A stretch of 6,783 bases of DNA. Source: Marivivens sp. Its GTDB lineage: Bacteria > Pseudomonadota > Alphaproteobacteria > Rhodobacterales > Rhodobacteraceae. The stretch lies in contig JAHEBR010000111.1 of NCBI GenBank assembly GCA_024642185.1, positions 1 through 6,783 of the forward strand, given 5' to 3'. Numbering within the stretch: the first letter of the stretch is position 1; each line of letters begins with the position of its first letter. A model generated the notes under the pieces. That model saw nothing but the letters and a program-made list of their open reading frames with translations, had not been told where the DNA came from and did no database searches. The position numbers and the translations under genes were made by a program. Of the stretch, positions 1 through 5,472 are shown one piece after another.

Positions 1-968
1 AACCGGAACGCCGCCTCTTTGCCACCCTTGAGATCAATCGCCATGACGGTGCCGCCATTGCCGGCCTGCGCCATCGCCAGCGCGTGCTCGGGGTGGCTCT
101 TCAGCCCCGGATAGATAACGCGGCCAACCGCCGTATGGCCTTCGATCCCTTCGGCGAGCGCTTGCGCAGTGGCCGACTGGGCGCGCACCCGCAGGTCCAT
201 CGTGTCGAGCGATTTGAGCATGACCCAGGCGTTGAACGGGCTCATCGCGCCGCCGGTATGCTTGAGATAGGCCTCGACCGGGCCGCGCACCAGTTCGCGC
301 TTGCCGAGGATAACGCCCCCGAGGCAACGCCCCTGCCCGTCGATATGCTTGGTCGAGGAATAGACGATCAGATCGACCCCCGCCTCGGCGGCATAGGAGA
401 AGATCGGGGTCGCAAAGACGTTGTCGACCACCAGAAGCGCGCCGTTCGCATGGGCGATATCGGCCACGGCCTTGAGGTCGATCACCTCAAGCGTCGGGTT
501 GGAGATCGACTCGCAGAAAACAAGCCGCGTATCGGGGCGAATGGCGGCTTTCCACGCCTCCAGATCGCGCCCGTCAACGAGGGTGATTTCGACGCCAAAG
601 CGGGCCAGCACATCTTCGAGGATATAGAGGCACGAGCCAAAGAGCGCGCGGGACGAGACGACATGATCGCCGGCCTTCACAAGCGCCATCAACGCGCCGT
701 TGACCGCCGCCATGCCCGAGGCGGTGGCAAAACCGGCCTCAACGCCTTCGAGGCTGGCGATCCGGTCTTCAAACATCGCCACGGTCGGGTTGCCATAGCG
801 GGCATAGATGAACTCGTCTTCGCCTGCCTTGACGAAGCGGGCCTCGGCCTGCTCGGCGCTGTCATAGACAAAGCCCTGGGTCAGGAAGATCGCTTCGCTG
901 ACCTCGTTATACTGGCTGCGGCGGATGCCTGCGTGCACGGCGCGGGTGCGTTTCTTCCACTTGTCCAT
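1..968 (-). CDS. metZ: O-succinylhomoserine sulfhydrylase (MetZ), C-terminus cut by window edge
   Basis: PLP-dependent Cys/Met-metabolism enzyme of the cytoplasm. It is expected to make homocysteine directly from O-succinylhomoserine and sulfide in methionine synthesis. 322 residues are visible; the family is normally about 390-400, so the last 70 or so lie beyond the left edge. Seen in the sequence: the phosphate-binding YARYGNPT (residues 55-62), SGMAA (84-88), FCESISNPT near 151-159, VDNVFATP with the pyridine-contacting Asp182, and YSSTKHIDG, where Lys207 is the expected Schiff-base lysine. The ATG is well supported: GGAGGAG lies 5 nt upstream (974-980). The SAM-II riboswitch and terminator in its leader fit a methionine-synthesis gene under SAM feedback. 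Paralogues in the same fold (cystathionine gamma-synthase, MetY, methionine gamma-lyase) cannot be excluded by motifs alone, but the RCLGG/VILG region and the overall sequence look most like MetZ. Confidence 0.9.
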   Translation of the reverse strand, partial: MDKWKKRTRAVHAGIRRSQYNEVSEAIFLTQGFVYDSAEQAEARFVKAGEDEFIYARYGNPTVAMFEDRIASLEGVEAGFATASGMAAVNGALMALVKAGDHVVSSRALFGSCLYILEDVLARFGVEITLVDGRDLEAWKAAIRPDTRLVFCESISNPTLEVIDLKAVADIAHANGALLVVDNVFATPIFSYAAEAGVDLIVYSSTKHIDGQGRCLGGVILGKRELVRGPVEAYLKHTGGAMSPFNAWVMLKSLDTMDLRVRAQSATAQALAEGIEGHTAVGRVIYPGLKSHPEHALAMAQAGNGGTVMAIDLKGGKEAAFR

Positions 969-987
969 CTCGGCTCCTCCGGCCAAC

Positions 988-1019
988 AAAAAACCCCGAC
1001 ACCGGACAAGGTATCGGGG
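988..1019 (-). terminator. Intrinsic terminator in the metZ leader
   Basis: Read on the minus strand, a 10-bp GC-rich stem (CCCCGATACC with GGTGTCGGGG, one U-G wobble) encloses a 6-nt loop and is followed at once by six T residues (993-988). It lies after the riboswitch and only 19 nt before the metZ ATG, so it should act on the metZ transcript itself and not on an upstream gene. On the plus strand the run is of A residues before the hairpin, so it does not terminate gst-strand transcription. A small hairpin GGGC-TTCA-GCCC (1028-1017) uses the same 5' arm bases and could be a competing antiterminator; that part is inference. Confidence 0.85.
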
Positions 1020-1033
1020 CTGAAGCCCGTTTG

Positions 1034-1086
1034 CCTATTTAGCGGAATGTTTAACGTGGCCCGCAATCCGGTTCAAATCGCCACGG
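1034..1086 (-). ncRNA. SAM-II (SAM-alpha) riboswitch aptamer upstream of metZ
   Basis: The minus strand carries the recognisable SAM-II core. The P1 5' strand CGTGGC (1085-1080) pairs perfectly with GCCACG (1060-1055). The loop reads GATTTGAACC then GGATTGCGG, and the 3' tail reads TTAAACATTCCGCTAAATAGG. The H-type pseudoknot expected of this class can form between GCGG (1064-1061) and CCGC (1045-1042), with the AACC (1073-1070) and TAGG (1037-1034) segments in their usual places. SAM-II aptamers are known in alphaproteobacteria upstream of methionine genes such as metA and metZ, and bind S-adenosylmethionine. Its position between a promoter and a terminator, ahead of metZ, supports the call. 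Recognition is by eye against the remembered consensus, not by a covariance model. Confidence 0.9.
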
Positions 1087-1091
1087 CAACG

Positions 1092-1120
1092 GGGATACTC
1101 CCGCCTTGGTCCAAGGTCAA
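1092..1120 (-). promoter_or_regulatory. Predicted sigma70-type promoter for metZ
   Basis: On the minus strand TTGACC (1120-1115, five of six matches to the -35 consensus) is separated by exactly 17 bp from TATCCC (1097-1092, a weak -10). Transcription would start around 1084-1087, which is precisely where the first stem of the SAM-II aptamer begins. That coincidence supports the call, since SAM-II leaders are compact. The -10 is poor, so the promoter may need an activator or be modest in strength. Confidence 0.6.
1104..1116. promoter_or_regulatory. Perfect palindrome in the metZ promoter spacer, possible operator
   Basis: CCTTGG-T-CCAAGG is a perfect 6+1+6 inverted repeat lying between the predicted -35 and -10 of metZ and about 90 bp upstream of the gst start. 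A dimeric repressor bound here would cover the promoter. One half-site with the following base, CCAAGGT (1111-1117), recurs at 1171-1177. No regulator is encoded in the window, so the binding protein is unknown and the function is inferred only from position. Confidence 0.4.
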
Positions 1121-1168
1121 GGCGCGCATTGGAACCTGTTCGGGCGGTCTTGCCATTTCCGGGCGATG

Positions 1169-1181
1169 CGCCAAGGTGGCG
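1169..1181. repeat. Short inverted repeat in the gst 5' region
   Basis: CGCCA-AGG-TGGCG is a 5-bp inverted repeat with a 3-nt centre. It ends 10 bp before the AAGGAGAT Shine-Dalgarno of the glutathione S-transferase gene (1192-1199). It contains CCAAGGT, shared with the palindrome at 1104-1116. It could be a second half-operator or a weak hairpin in the gst leader; it may also be chance. Confidence 0.3.
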
Positions 1182-1203
1182 ATGACAGAACAAGGAGATA
1201 GCC

Positions 1204-1926
1204 ATGCCAGCGCCGATTGATCTTTATTACTGGACCACGCCGAACGGCTGGAAGGTGTCGATCGCGCTGGAAGAAATGGGGCTGCCCTACACTGTCAGGC
1301 TCGTTGATATCGACAATGGCGAGCAATTCCACCCCGAGTTCACGGCCCTTGCCCCCAACGCCAAGATCCCGATGATCGTCGATCCCGAAGGGCCGGACGG
1401 CGCGCCCATCGCAGTCTTCGAAAGCGGCGCGATTCTGCAATACCTCGCCCGCAAGACCGGGCAGTTCTATGGCCCGACGGAGCGGGATCGTGTCTCGGTC
1501 GATATGTGGGTGATGTGGCAGATGAGCGGGCTTGGCCCAATCGCCGGGCAGGCCCATCATTTCCTCAGGGGGCTGGGCCGCCGCAATCCCCCGGTGGTTC
1601 ACGAATACCCCAACGAGCGCTTTACCAAGGAAGTCGGCCGCCTCTATCGCGTGCTCGACGAGCAGCTGGGCCGCACCCGCTATGTGGCAGGCGATTTCTA
1701 CTCGATCGCCGATATGTGCATCTGGCCCTGGGCCTCACAATGGATGCGGCAGGGGCAGACGATGCACGACAAGCCCAATATGCGCCGCTGGCTGGTCGAG
1801 GTTGGCCATCGCCCCGCCGTGCGCAAGGGGCGGCTTATCGAGGCGCACCGGCGCGGCGAGGACGCAGACGAGATCGCACACCGTGAGGAATTGATGGGCG
1901 TCAGCGGAACCCACAAGGCCCCCTAG
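1204..1926 (+). CDS. Glutathione S-transferase family protein (Nu/YfcG-like)
   Basis: A 240-residue soluble protein with the two-domain glutathione transferase layout. The N-terminal thioredoxin fold spans about residues 4-87. It contains TTPNG (11-15), the Thr/Asn-containing motif typical of the Ure2p/YfcG/YghU (Nu) group; NAKIPMIVD with the cis-proline (Pro56); and FESGAILQYLA, whose Glu73-Ser74 bind the gamma-glutamyl part of glutathione. The all-helical C-terminal domain runs from about 95 to 215 with the usual IADM(C)IWPW segment near 168-176. Members of this group act as disulfide-bond oxidoreductases or peroxidases on glutathione; the true substrate cannot be read from sequence. AAGGAGAT lies 4 nt before the ATG. 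The gene is divergent from metZ and shares its 236-bp upstream region. Its TAG overlaps the TAG of the convergent yciB within a CTAG palindrome. Confidence 0.9.
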   Translation: MPAPIDLYYWTTPNGWKVSIALEEMGLPYTVRLVDIDNGEQFHPEFTALAPNAKIPMIVDPEGPDGAPIAVFESGAILQYLARKTGQFYGPTERDRVSVDMWVMWQMSGLGPIAGQAHHFLRGLGRRNPPVVHEYPNERFTKEVGRLYRVLDEQLGRTRYVAGDFYSIADMCIWPWASQWMRQGQTMHDKPNMRRWLVEVGHRPAVRKGRLIEAHRRGEDADEIAHREELMGVSGTHKAP

Positions 1927-2552
1927 CTGTCGCTCTTCCCGTCCTCGTCTTCTTCCGTGCGATGACGCGGGTCGTAGGTGATGAGAAGCCCCGACTGCCC
2001 GATCAGGAAGACAAAGAGCAGGATCGGCAGACCGAAGGTCTTGAATGTCACCCACGAGCCCGTCTCGAAATTGCGCCAGACGTATTCGTTGGCAACCGCG
2101 AGAAAGGCGAAGAACATGGCAAAGCGGCGGGTCAGGATCATCCAGCCCTTTTCCTCAAGCGGCATGAGGTCTTCCATCACATAGGCCAGATAGGACTTGC
2201 CGCGCATGAGGCCGATCACCAGCATCACGGCAAAGATCAGATAGATCACCGTCGGCTTCATCTTGAAGAACCGCTCGTCGTTGAACCAGATCGACAGGCC
2301 GCCGAAAAGGAGGACGAGGATCATCGTCAGGATCTGCATCCGGCTGAGCTTGCCCGTCAGATACCAAAGCGCCCCGATCGAGGCGAAAAGCACGGGGATG
2401 AACATCGCGGTAACCACGATGAACTTGCCGTATTCGCGCCCTCCGATGGTATAGCTGTCGGCCTTCAGAAAGAAGAACGCCAGAAAGAACAGGACCACGG
2501 GGCCAAGATCGAGGGCCGATTTCAGGCCCGGGCTGATCTTCTTCTCGCTCAT
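1923..2552 (-). CDS. yciB: Inner membrane septation protein A family (YciB/IspZ)
   Basis: A 209-residue polytopic inner-membrane protein of the YciB (IspZ, septation protein A) family, linked to cell-envelope organisation and division; the molecular activity is not established. Seen: LDLGPVVLFF at the first membrane segment (residues 14-23), about five or six hydrophobic segments, MKPTVIYLIF (98-107), GWMILTRRFAMFFAFLAVANE (136-156) and WVTFKTFG (167-174), all family hallmarks. The acidic hydrophilic tail (EEDEDGKSDS) makes it somewhat longer than the roughly 180-residue enterobacterial form. The start at 2552 is chosen over an in-frame start 30 nt upstream because GGAGGT lies 5 nt before it. 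That Shine-Dalgarno is formed by the last two sense codons of the upstream transporter gene, whose stop ends 1 nt before this ATG, so translation is probably coupled. It converges on gst with a 4-nt overlap. Confidence 0.92.
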   Translation of the reverse strand: MSEKKISPGLKSALDLGPVVLFFLAFFFLKADSYTIGGREYGKFIVVTAMFIPVLFASIGALWYLTGKLSRMQILTMILVLLFGGLSIWFNDERFFKMKPTVIYLIFAVMLVIGLMRGKSYLAYVMEDLMPLEEKGWMILTRRFAMFFAFLAVANEYVWRNFETGSWVTFKTFGLPILLFVFLIGQSGLLITYDPRHRTEEDEDGKSDS

Positions 2553-2553
2553 A

Positions 2554-3456
2554 CTAACCTCCGGTTTCGACGATGATCGCACCTAAGGCGATCAGCGCCA
2601 TCAAGACAAGCCTTCTCGGACCCACACGCTCGCCCAAAATGAACCAGCCGATAAGCGCGGCGAAAACCGGCGATGTCTCGCGCAGGACCGCCGCCTCGCC
2701 CACTTTGTCGAGGCGTGTGGCCATCATCACGCCACCAAAGCTCACCCAAGCGATGAGCGCACCCGCAAGCCCCTTCCAGACGAGATCGCGCAGCGGCCCG
2801 TCGCTGCCGTAGCGGCGATAGCGATAAGCGGCGAGGATCGGGAAATCGAGGGCGGTGATGACGAAGAACCACGCAAGGAAGGTGAAGGGATTGGCGGATT
2901 GGCGGATGCCGTAGGCATCGTAGACCGTATAGACCGCAACGAGGAGGCCGCCCAGAAGCGCCCAGATCATTCCGGTCGCCAGACCGCGCCGGTCAATCGT
3001 CTCTTCCCCAAGGTTTCTAAGTGCCAAGAGCAGCATTGCGCCCGAGAGACAGGCTACGCCAGCCCATTGCAGCGCCGTGAAATGTTCCTGAAAGATCAGC
3101 GCCGCGCCAAAGACCGTCACCATCGGGCCGGTGCCACGGATCACCGGATAGACGACCGTATAGGCCGCCCGCTGATAGGCGAAGGCCACGGTGGCCTTGT
3201 AGGTGAAATGGATCGCCACAGCGCCTGCGAGGATCAGAAAGGTCTGCGGCGTGGGCCACGGAACGAGGAACAGGGCCACAGGCAGCGTGATCACCACGAG
3301 CCAAGCGTCAATTGCGCCTCGGATCAGGAAGGGATCATGCCGCCCCTTCTGAAGCGCCCCAAAGGCGGCATGGCAAACCGCCGAGAGAAGCGCGAGAATG
3401 GTCGCAAGCCGCGCGCCCTCGGGCGTTCCGGCAATGGAGACAAGCCATTCGCCCAC
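2554..3456 (-). CDS. EamA-family (drug/metabolite transporter superfamily) permease
   Basis: A 300-residue membrane protein with the two tandem five-helix EamA repeats, about residues 15-147 and 158-297, giving ten predicted membrane spans. The repeats are recognisable by their matching ends: VIRGTGPMVTVFGAALIFQE near 105-124 and VLRETSPVFAALIGWFILGE near 257-276. Family members export or exchange amino acids, metabolites or drugs; the substrate is not predictable here. The start is GTG; no in-frame ATG lies nearby, and AAGG, overlapping the ftsY stop codon, sits 10 nt upstream as a weak ribosome site. It starts 12 nt after ftsY and ends 1 nt before yciB, so it is the middle gene of a compact cluster. 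Because a transporter of unrelated role is placed between ftsY and yciB, co-expression should not be taken as shared function. Confidence 0.9.
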   Translation of the reverse strand: MGEWLVSIAGTPEGARLATILALLSAVCHAAFGALQKGRHDPFLIRGAIDAWLVVITLPVALFLVPWPTPQTFLILAGAVAIHFTYKATVAFAYQRAAYTVVYPVIRGTGPMVTVFGAALIFQEHFTALQWAGVACLSGAMLLLALRNLGEETIDRRGLATGMIWALLGGLLVAVYTVYDAYGIRQSANPFTFLAWFFVITALDFPILAAYRYRRYGSDGPLRDLVWKGLAGALIAWVSFGGVMMATRLDKVGEAAVLRETSPVFAALIGWFILGERVGPRRLVLMALIALGAIIVETGG

Positions 3457-3468
3457 CCGCGGCCAGCC

Positions 3469-4698
3469 TTAGGAAAGGCCAACGAGGGCGCGGGCGAAAT
3501 CTTCGGGATCAAAGGGGGCAAGATCGTCGATCTGCTCGCCCACGCCGATGGCGTGGATCGGCAGGCCGAACTTGTCGGCCAGCGCGACAAGGACGCCGCC
3601 CTTTGCGGTGCCGTCGAGCTTGGTCATCACGAGGCCCGAAACATCGGCGAGCTTTTGGAAGGTCTCCACTTGGCTCAGGGCGTTCTGGCCGGTGGTCGCA
3701 TCCAGCACCAGAAGCGTGTTGTGCGGGGCAGAGGGGTCTTTCTTGCGGATCACGCGGACGATTTTCGACAGCTCTTCCATCAGGTCCTGACGGTTCTGCA
3801 AGCGGCCCGCGGTGTCGATCATCAGAAGATCGGCCCCGTCTTTGGCGGCGCGCTCCATCGCGTCGAAGGCAAGGCTTGCGGGGTCGGACCCCTCGGGCGC
3901 GGTCAGAACCGGAACACCCGCGCGATCGCCCCAGACCTGAAGCTGCTCGACCGCGGCGGCGCGGAAGGTATCGCCTGCGGCAATCACCACCTTCTTGCCC
4001 GCGGCGCGGAACTGGCTGGCAAGTTTGCCAATAGTCGTGGTCTTGCCCGATCCGTTGACCCCAACCACGAGAACGACCTGAGGCTTGGAAGGGTAAAGCG
4101 GCATCGGGCGGGCCACCGGCTCCATGATCCGGGTGACTTCGGCAGCCAGAAGGCCCTTGATCTCGTCAACCGAGAGCTTCTTGCCCAGCCGCCCTTCGGC
4201 CATATTGGCCGTAACCCGCAGGGCGGTATCAACACCCATATCGGCGGTGATCAACAGCTCCTCGAGCTGCTCCAGCATCTCGTCGTCCAGCGTCCGGCGC
4301 GGCGCGGCGGGGGCTGTGCGGCCGACGAGGCGGCCAAAAAAGCCCGGTTTTTCCTTGGCGGGCGCCGGGTCTGCGACCGGCGCGACCGGGGCGGCGATCG
4401 TCGGGATTTCGACAGGCGCCGGGTCCGGTTCATAGTCTGGCTGGAACGGGATTTCTGGCTCGATCACGGGTTCCGGCTCGAGTTCCGGCTCGGGCTCAGG
4501 TTCGGGCTCAGGCTCGGGTAGAGGCTCGGGCTCGATTTCGGGCGCGATCTCGGGCTCAGGTTCGGGGAAAACCTCCGGCTCGGGAACTTCGACCGGGGCC
4601 TCCTCGTCTTCCCCCTCGCCGACGATGGCCTCCAGCCCCTCGTCAATCTTGGACGATGACTTGAACATCCGGTCTTTGAGCTTCTTGAAGAACGACAT
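3469..4698 (-). CDS. ftsY: Signal recognition particle receptor FtsY
   Basis: A 409-residue SRP receptor GTPase that docks SRP-ribosome complexes at the inner membrane for co-translational insertion. The order is: basic amphipathic start MSFFKKLKDRMFK (1-13), likely membrane contact; an acidic A region to about 115 with a Pro-Glu repeat; a second basic segment KPGFFGRLVGR (117-127); the helical N domain from about 135 to 195; and the G domain with GVNGSGKT (213-220, P-loop), GDTFRAAA (242-249), DTAGRL (295-300), TKLD (359-362) and GVGE (385-388). All GTPase motifs are intact. GAGGGG lies 7 nt before the ATG. The 71-bp gap to the upstream YhhN-family gene shows no convincing promoter or terminator, so read-through from that gene is possible. 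The gene heads the cluster with the EamA permease and yciB. Confidence 0.97.
   Translation of the reverse strand: MSFFKKLKDRMFKSSSKIDEGLEAIVGEGEDEEAPVEVPEPEVFPEPEPEIAPEIEPEPLPEPEPEPEPEPELEPEPVIEPEIPFQPDYEPDPAPVEIPTIAAPVAPVADPAPAKEKPGFFGRLVGRTAPAAPRRTLDDEMLEQLEELLITADMGVDTALRVTANMAEGRLGKKLSVDEIKGLLAAEVTRIMEPVARPMPLYPSKPQVVLVVGVNGSGKTTTIGKLASQFRAAGKKVVIAAGDTFRAAAVEQLQVWGDRAGVPVLTAPEGSDPASLAFDAMERAAKDGADLLMIDTAGRLQNRQDLMEELSKIVRVIRKKDPSAPHNTLLVLDATTGQNALSQVETFQKLADVSGLVMTKLDGTAKGGVLVALADKFGLPIHAIGVGEQIDDLAPFDPEDFARALVGLS
4423..4584 (-). repeat. Pro-Glu low-complexity repeat inside ftsY
   Basis: Imperfect hexanucleotide repeats, mostly of the form GAGCCC or GAGCCG on the coding strand, encode a nearly uninterrupted run of Pro-Glu dipeptides at FtsY residues 39-92, including five successive PE units around 61-70. 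The segment should form a stiff, strongly acidic, extended linker between the membrane-contact N-terminus and the NG core. Acidic A regions are normal in FtsY, but such regular PE repetition at DNA level is prone to slippage and length change between strains. Confidence 0.85.
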
Positions 4699-4769
4699 CC
4701 TACGGCCCCTCAGGCGTTGTTACCTTCCACCTAATGCCATCAGCCGGAATTTGAAAGACCGACAACAGC

Positions 4770-5408
4770 CTAGAGGATTTGGGCTATTCCGATGCAAAAG
4801 AAGAACTGCGCGAGCCAGTAGGTCAGCCAGATCGCGGGCTGCAACCAGCGCGGTGCCGGGGCCGCTTCGATCAGGAAGCGCTCGGTCGCGATCAGGCTGT
4901 CGGACAAAACGAAAAGGAAGGCCGCGGCGATAACCGGGCGGGCATAGGGCTCGGGCACAAGAAGAGAGTTGATCGCCATAACGGCGATGATGCCCACATA
5001 GCCAAGGACCGGCCACCGGAGCGAACCGCTTTTGGGCCAGAGGAGGCGGACCATAAGCAAAGAGACAGTGGTGACCCCGAGGCCCGCGCTGATTTGCCAG
5101 CCGGCCGTCAGCACAGGCTCGCCCGCAAGCGTCAGGAACACCGCGAGATAGGCGAGATGCGCAGCCGCAAAGGCCGCGATTCCCGCCAGAAACGCCCGCT
5201 CGCCATTGCGTGAGAGCGCCAGATCGCCCAGCGCACCAAGACCTAGCGCAAGGGCAAGGAGCGGAACGGGCAACGCCGCGAGGGCCAGAAGCGCAATGGA
5301 GCCGGTCTTGATTGCCGAACGAAGCGCGGACGGCGCTGAGCGTGTCATGAAGACAAGGTAGAACAGGGCCAAAGCCGTCGAGGCAAAGAGCAGCGCGATT
5401 TGAGACAT
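4770..5408 (-). CDS. YhhN/TMEM86-family (lysoplasmalogenase-like) membrane protein
   Basis: A 212-residue, almost wholly hydrophobic protein with about eight membrane segments. Family hallmarks seen are GALGDLAL (residues 58-65, with the conserved Gly-Asp), GIAAFAAAHLAYL (76-88, conserved His84 and Tyr87), SDSLIA (169-174) and TYWLAQ (196-201). The animal relatives TMEM86A/B hydrolyse the vinyl-ether bond of lysoplasmalogens; bacterial members are mostly uncharacterised, so that activity is only a family-level suggestion. The start at 5408 is chosen over an in-frame start 84 nt upstream because a purine-rich GGGGAAAG lies directly before it and the protein then begins at the first membrane segment. 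It is divergent from the AlkB-type hydroxylase gene, and ftsY follows 71 bp downstream on the same strand. Confidence 0.85.
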   Translation of the reverse strand: MSQIALLFASTALALFYLVFMTRSAPSALRSAIKTGSIALLALAALPVPLLALALGLGALGDLALSRNGERAFLAGIAAFAAAHLAYLAVFLTLAGEPVLTAGWQISAGLGVTTVSLLMVRLLWPKSGSLRWPVLGYVGIIAVMAINSLLVPEPYARPVIAAAFLFVLSDSLIATERFLIEAAPAPRWLQPAIWLTYWLAQFFFCIGIAQIL

Positions 5409-5440
5409 GGCTTTCCCCTTCCCTCGTTTGCGCGATAACA

Positions 5441-5470
5441 AGACAGGCAAGCCCCAGACAGGCAAGGCCC
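5441..5470. repeat. 15-bp tandem direct repeat in the divergent YhhN/hydroxylase gap
   Basis: AGACAGGCAAGCCCC (5441-5455) is followed directly by AGACAGGCAAGGCCC (5456-5470), a tandem duplication matching at 14 of 15 positions. It fills nearly half the 64-bp gap between the two divergent genes. The second copy ends 2 nt before the chosen hydroxylase ATG and supplies its AAGG ribosome-binding sequence. It may be a paired regulator site or a replication-slippage duplication; no regulator is evident. Confidence 0.6.
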
Positions 5471-5472
5471 GG

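Noticed and set aside
1129..1157. Possible gst promoter on the plus strand (TTGGAA with a 17-bp spacer)
   Set aside because: The -35-like TTGGAA is acceptable but the sequence at the -10 position is far from consensus, so it is not listed as a feature.
84..1220. Long plus-strand open frame of 378 codons opposite metZ
   Set aside because: It is antisense to a clear MetZ protein, has no recognisable domain, runs through the riboswitch and terminator, and overlaps the gst start. It is the expected shadow of a high-GC gene.
1962..2576. Plus-strand open frame of 204 codons opposite yciB
   Set aside because: Strongly hydrophilic His/Glu/Arg-rich translation, the typical antisense of a membrane protein; no ribosome site or family match.
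2899..4521. Plus-strand open frame of 540 codons opposite the EamA permease and ftsY
   Set aside because: It spans two convincing minus-strand genes and translates to low-complexity, Arg/Gly/His-rich sequence with a Leu-Gly-Arg-Phe repeat that mirrors the FtsY Pro-Glu run. There is no family resemblance, so it is an artefact of GC-rich coding.
4699..4769. Possible promoter upstream of ftsY
   Set aside because: TTTCAA and TAGGTG can be placed 17 bp apart on the minus strand, but both are poor matches to consensus, so no promoter is called.
5407..5472. Upstream in-frame ATG extending the hydroxylase by 22 residues
   Set aside because: No Shine-Dalgarno precedes it, it would overlap the divergent YhhN-family start codon, and the extension is a polar stretch made of the tandem repeat. 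The ATG at 5473 starts just before the first hydrophobic segment and has a ribosome site.
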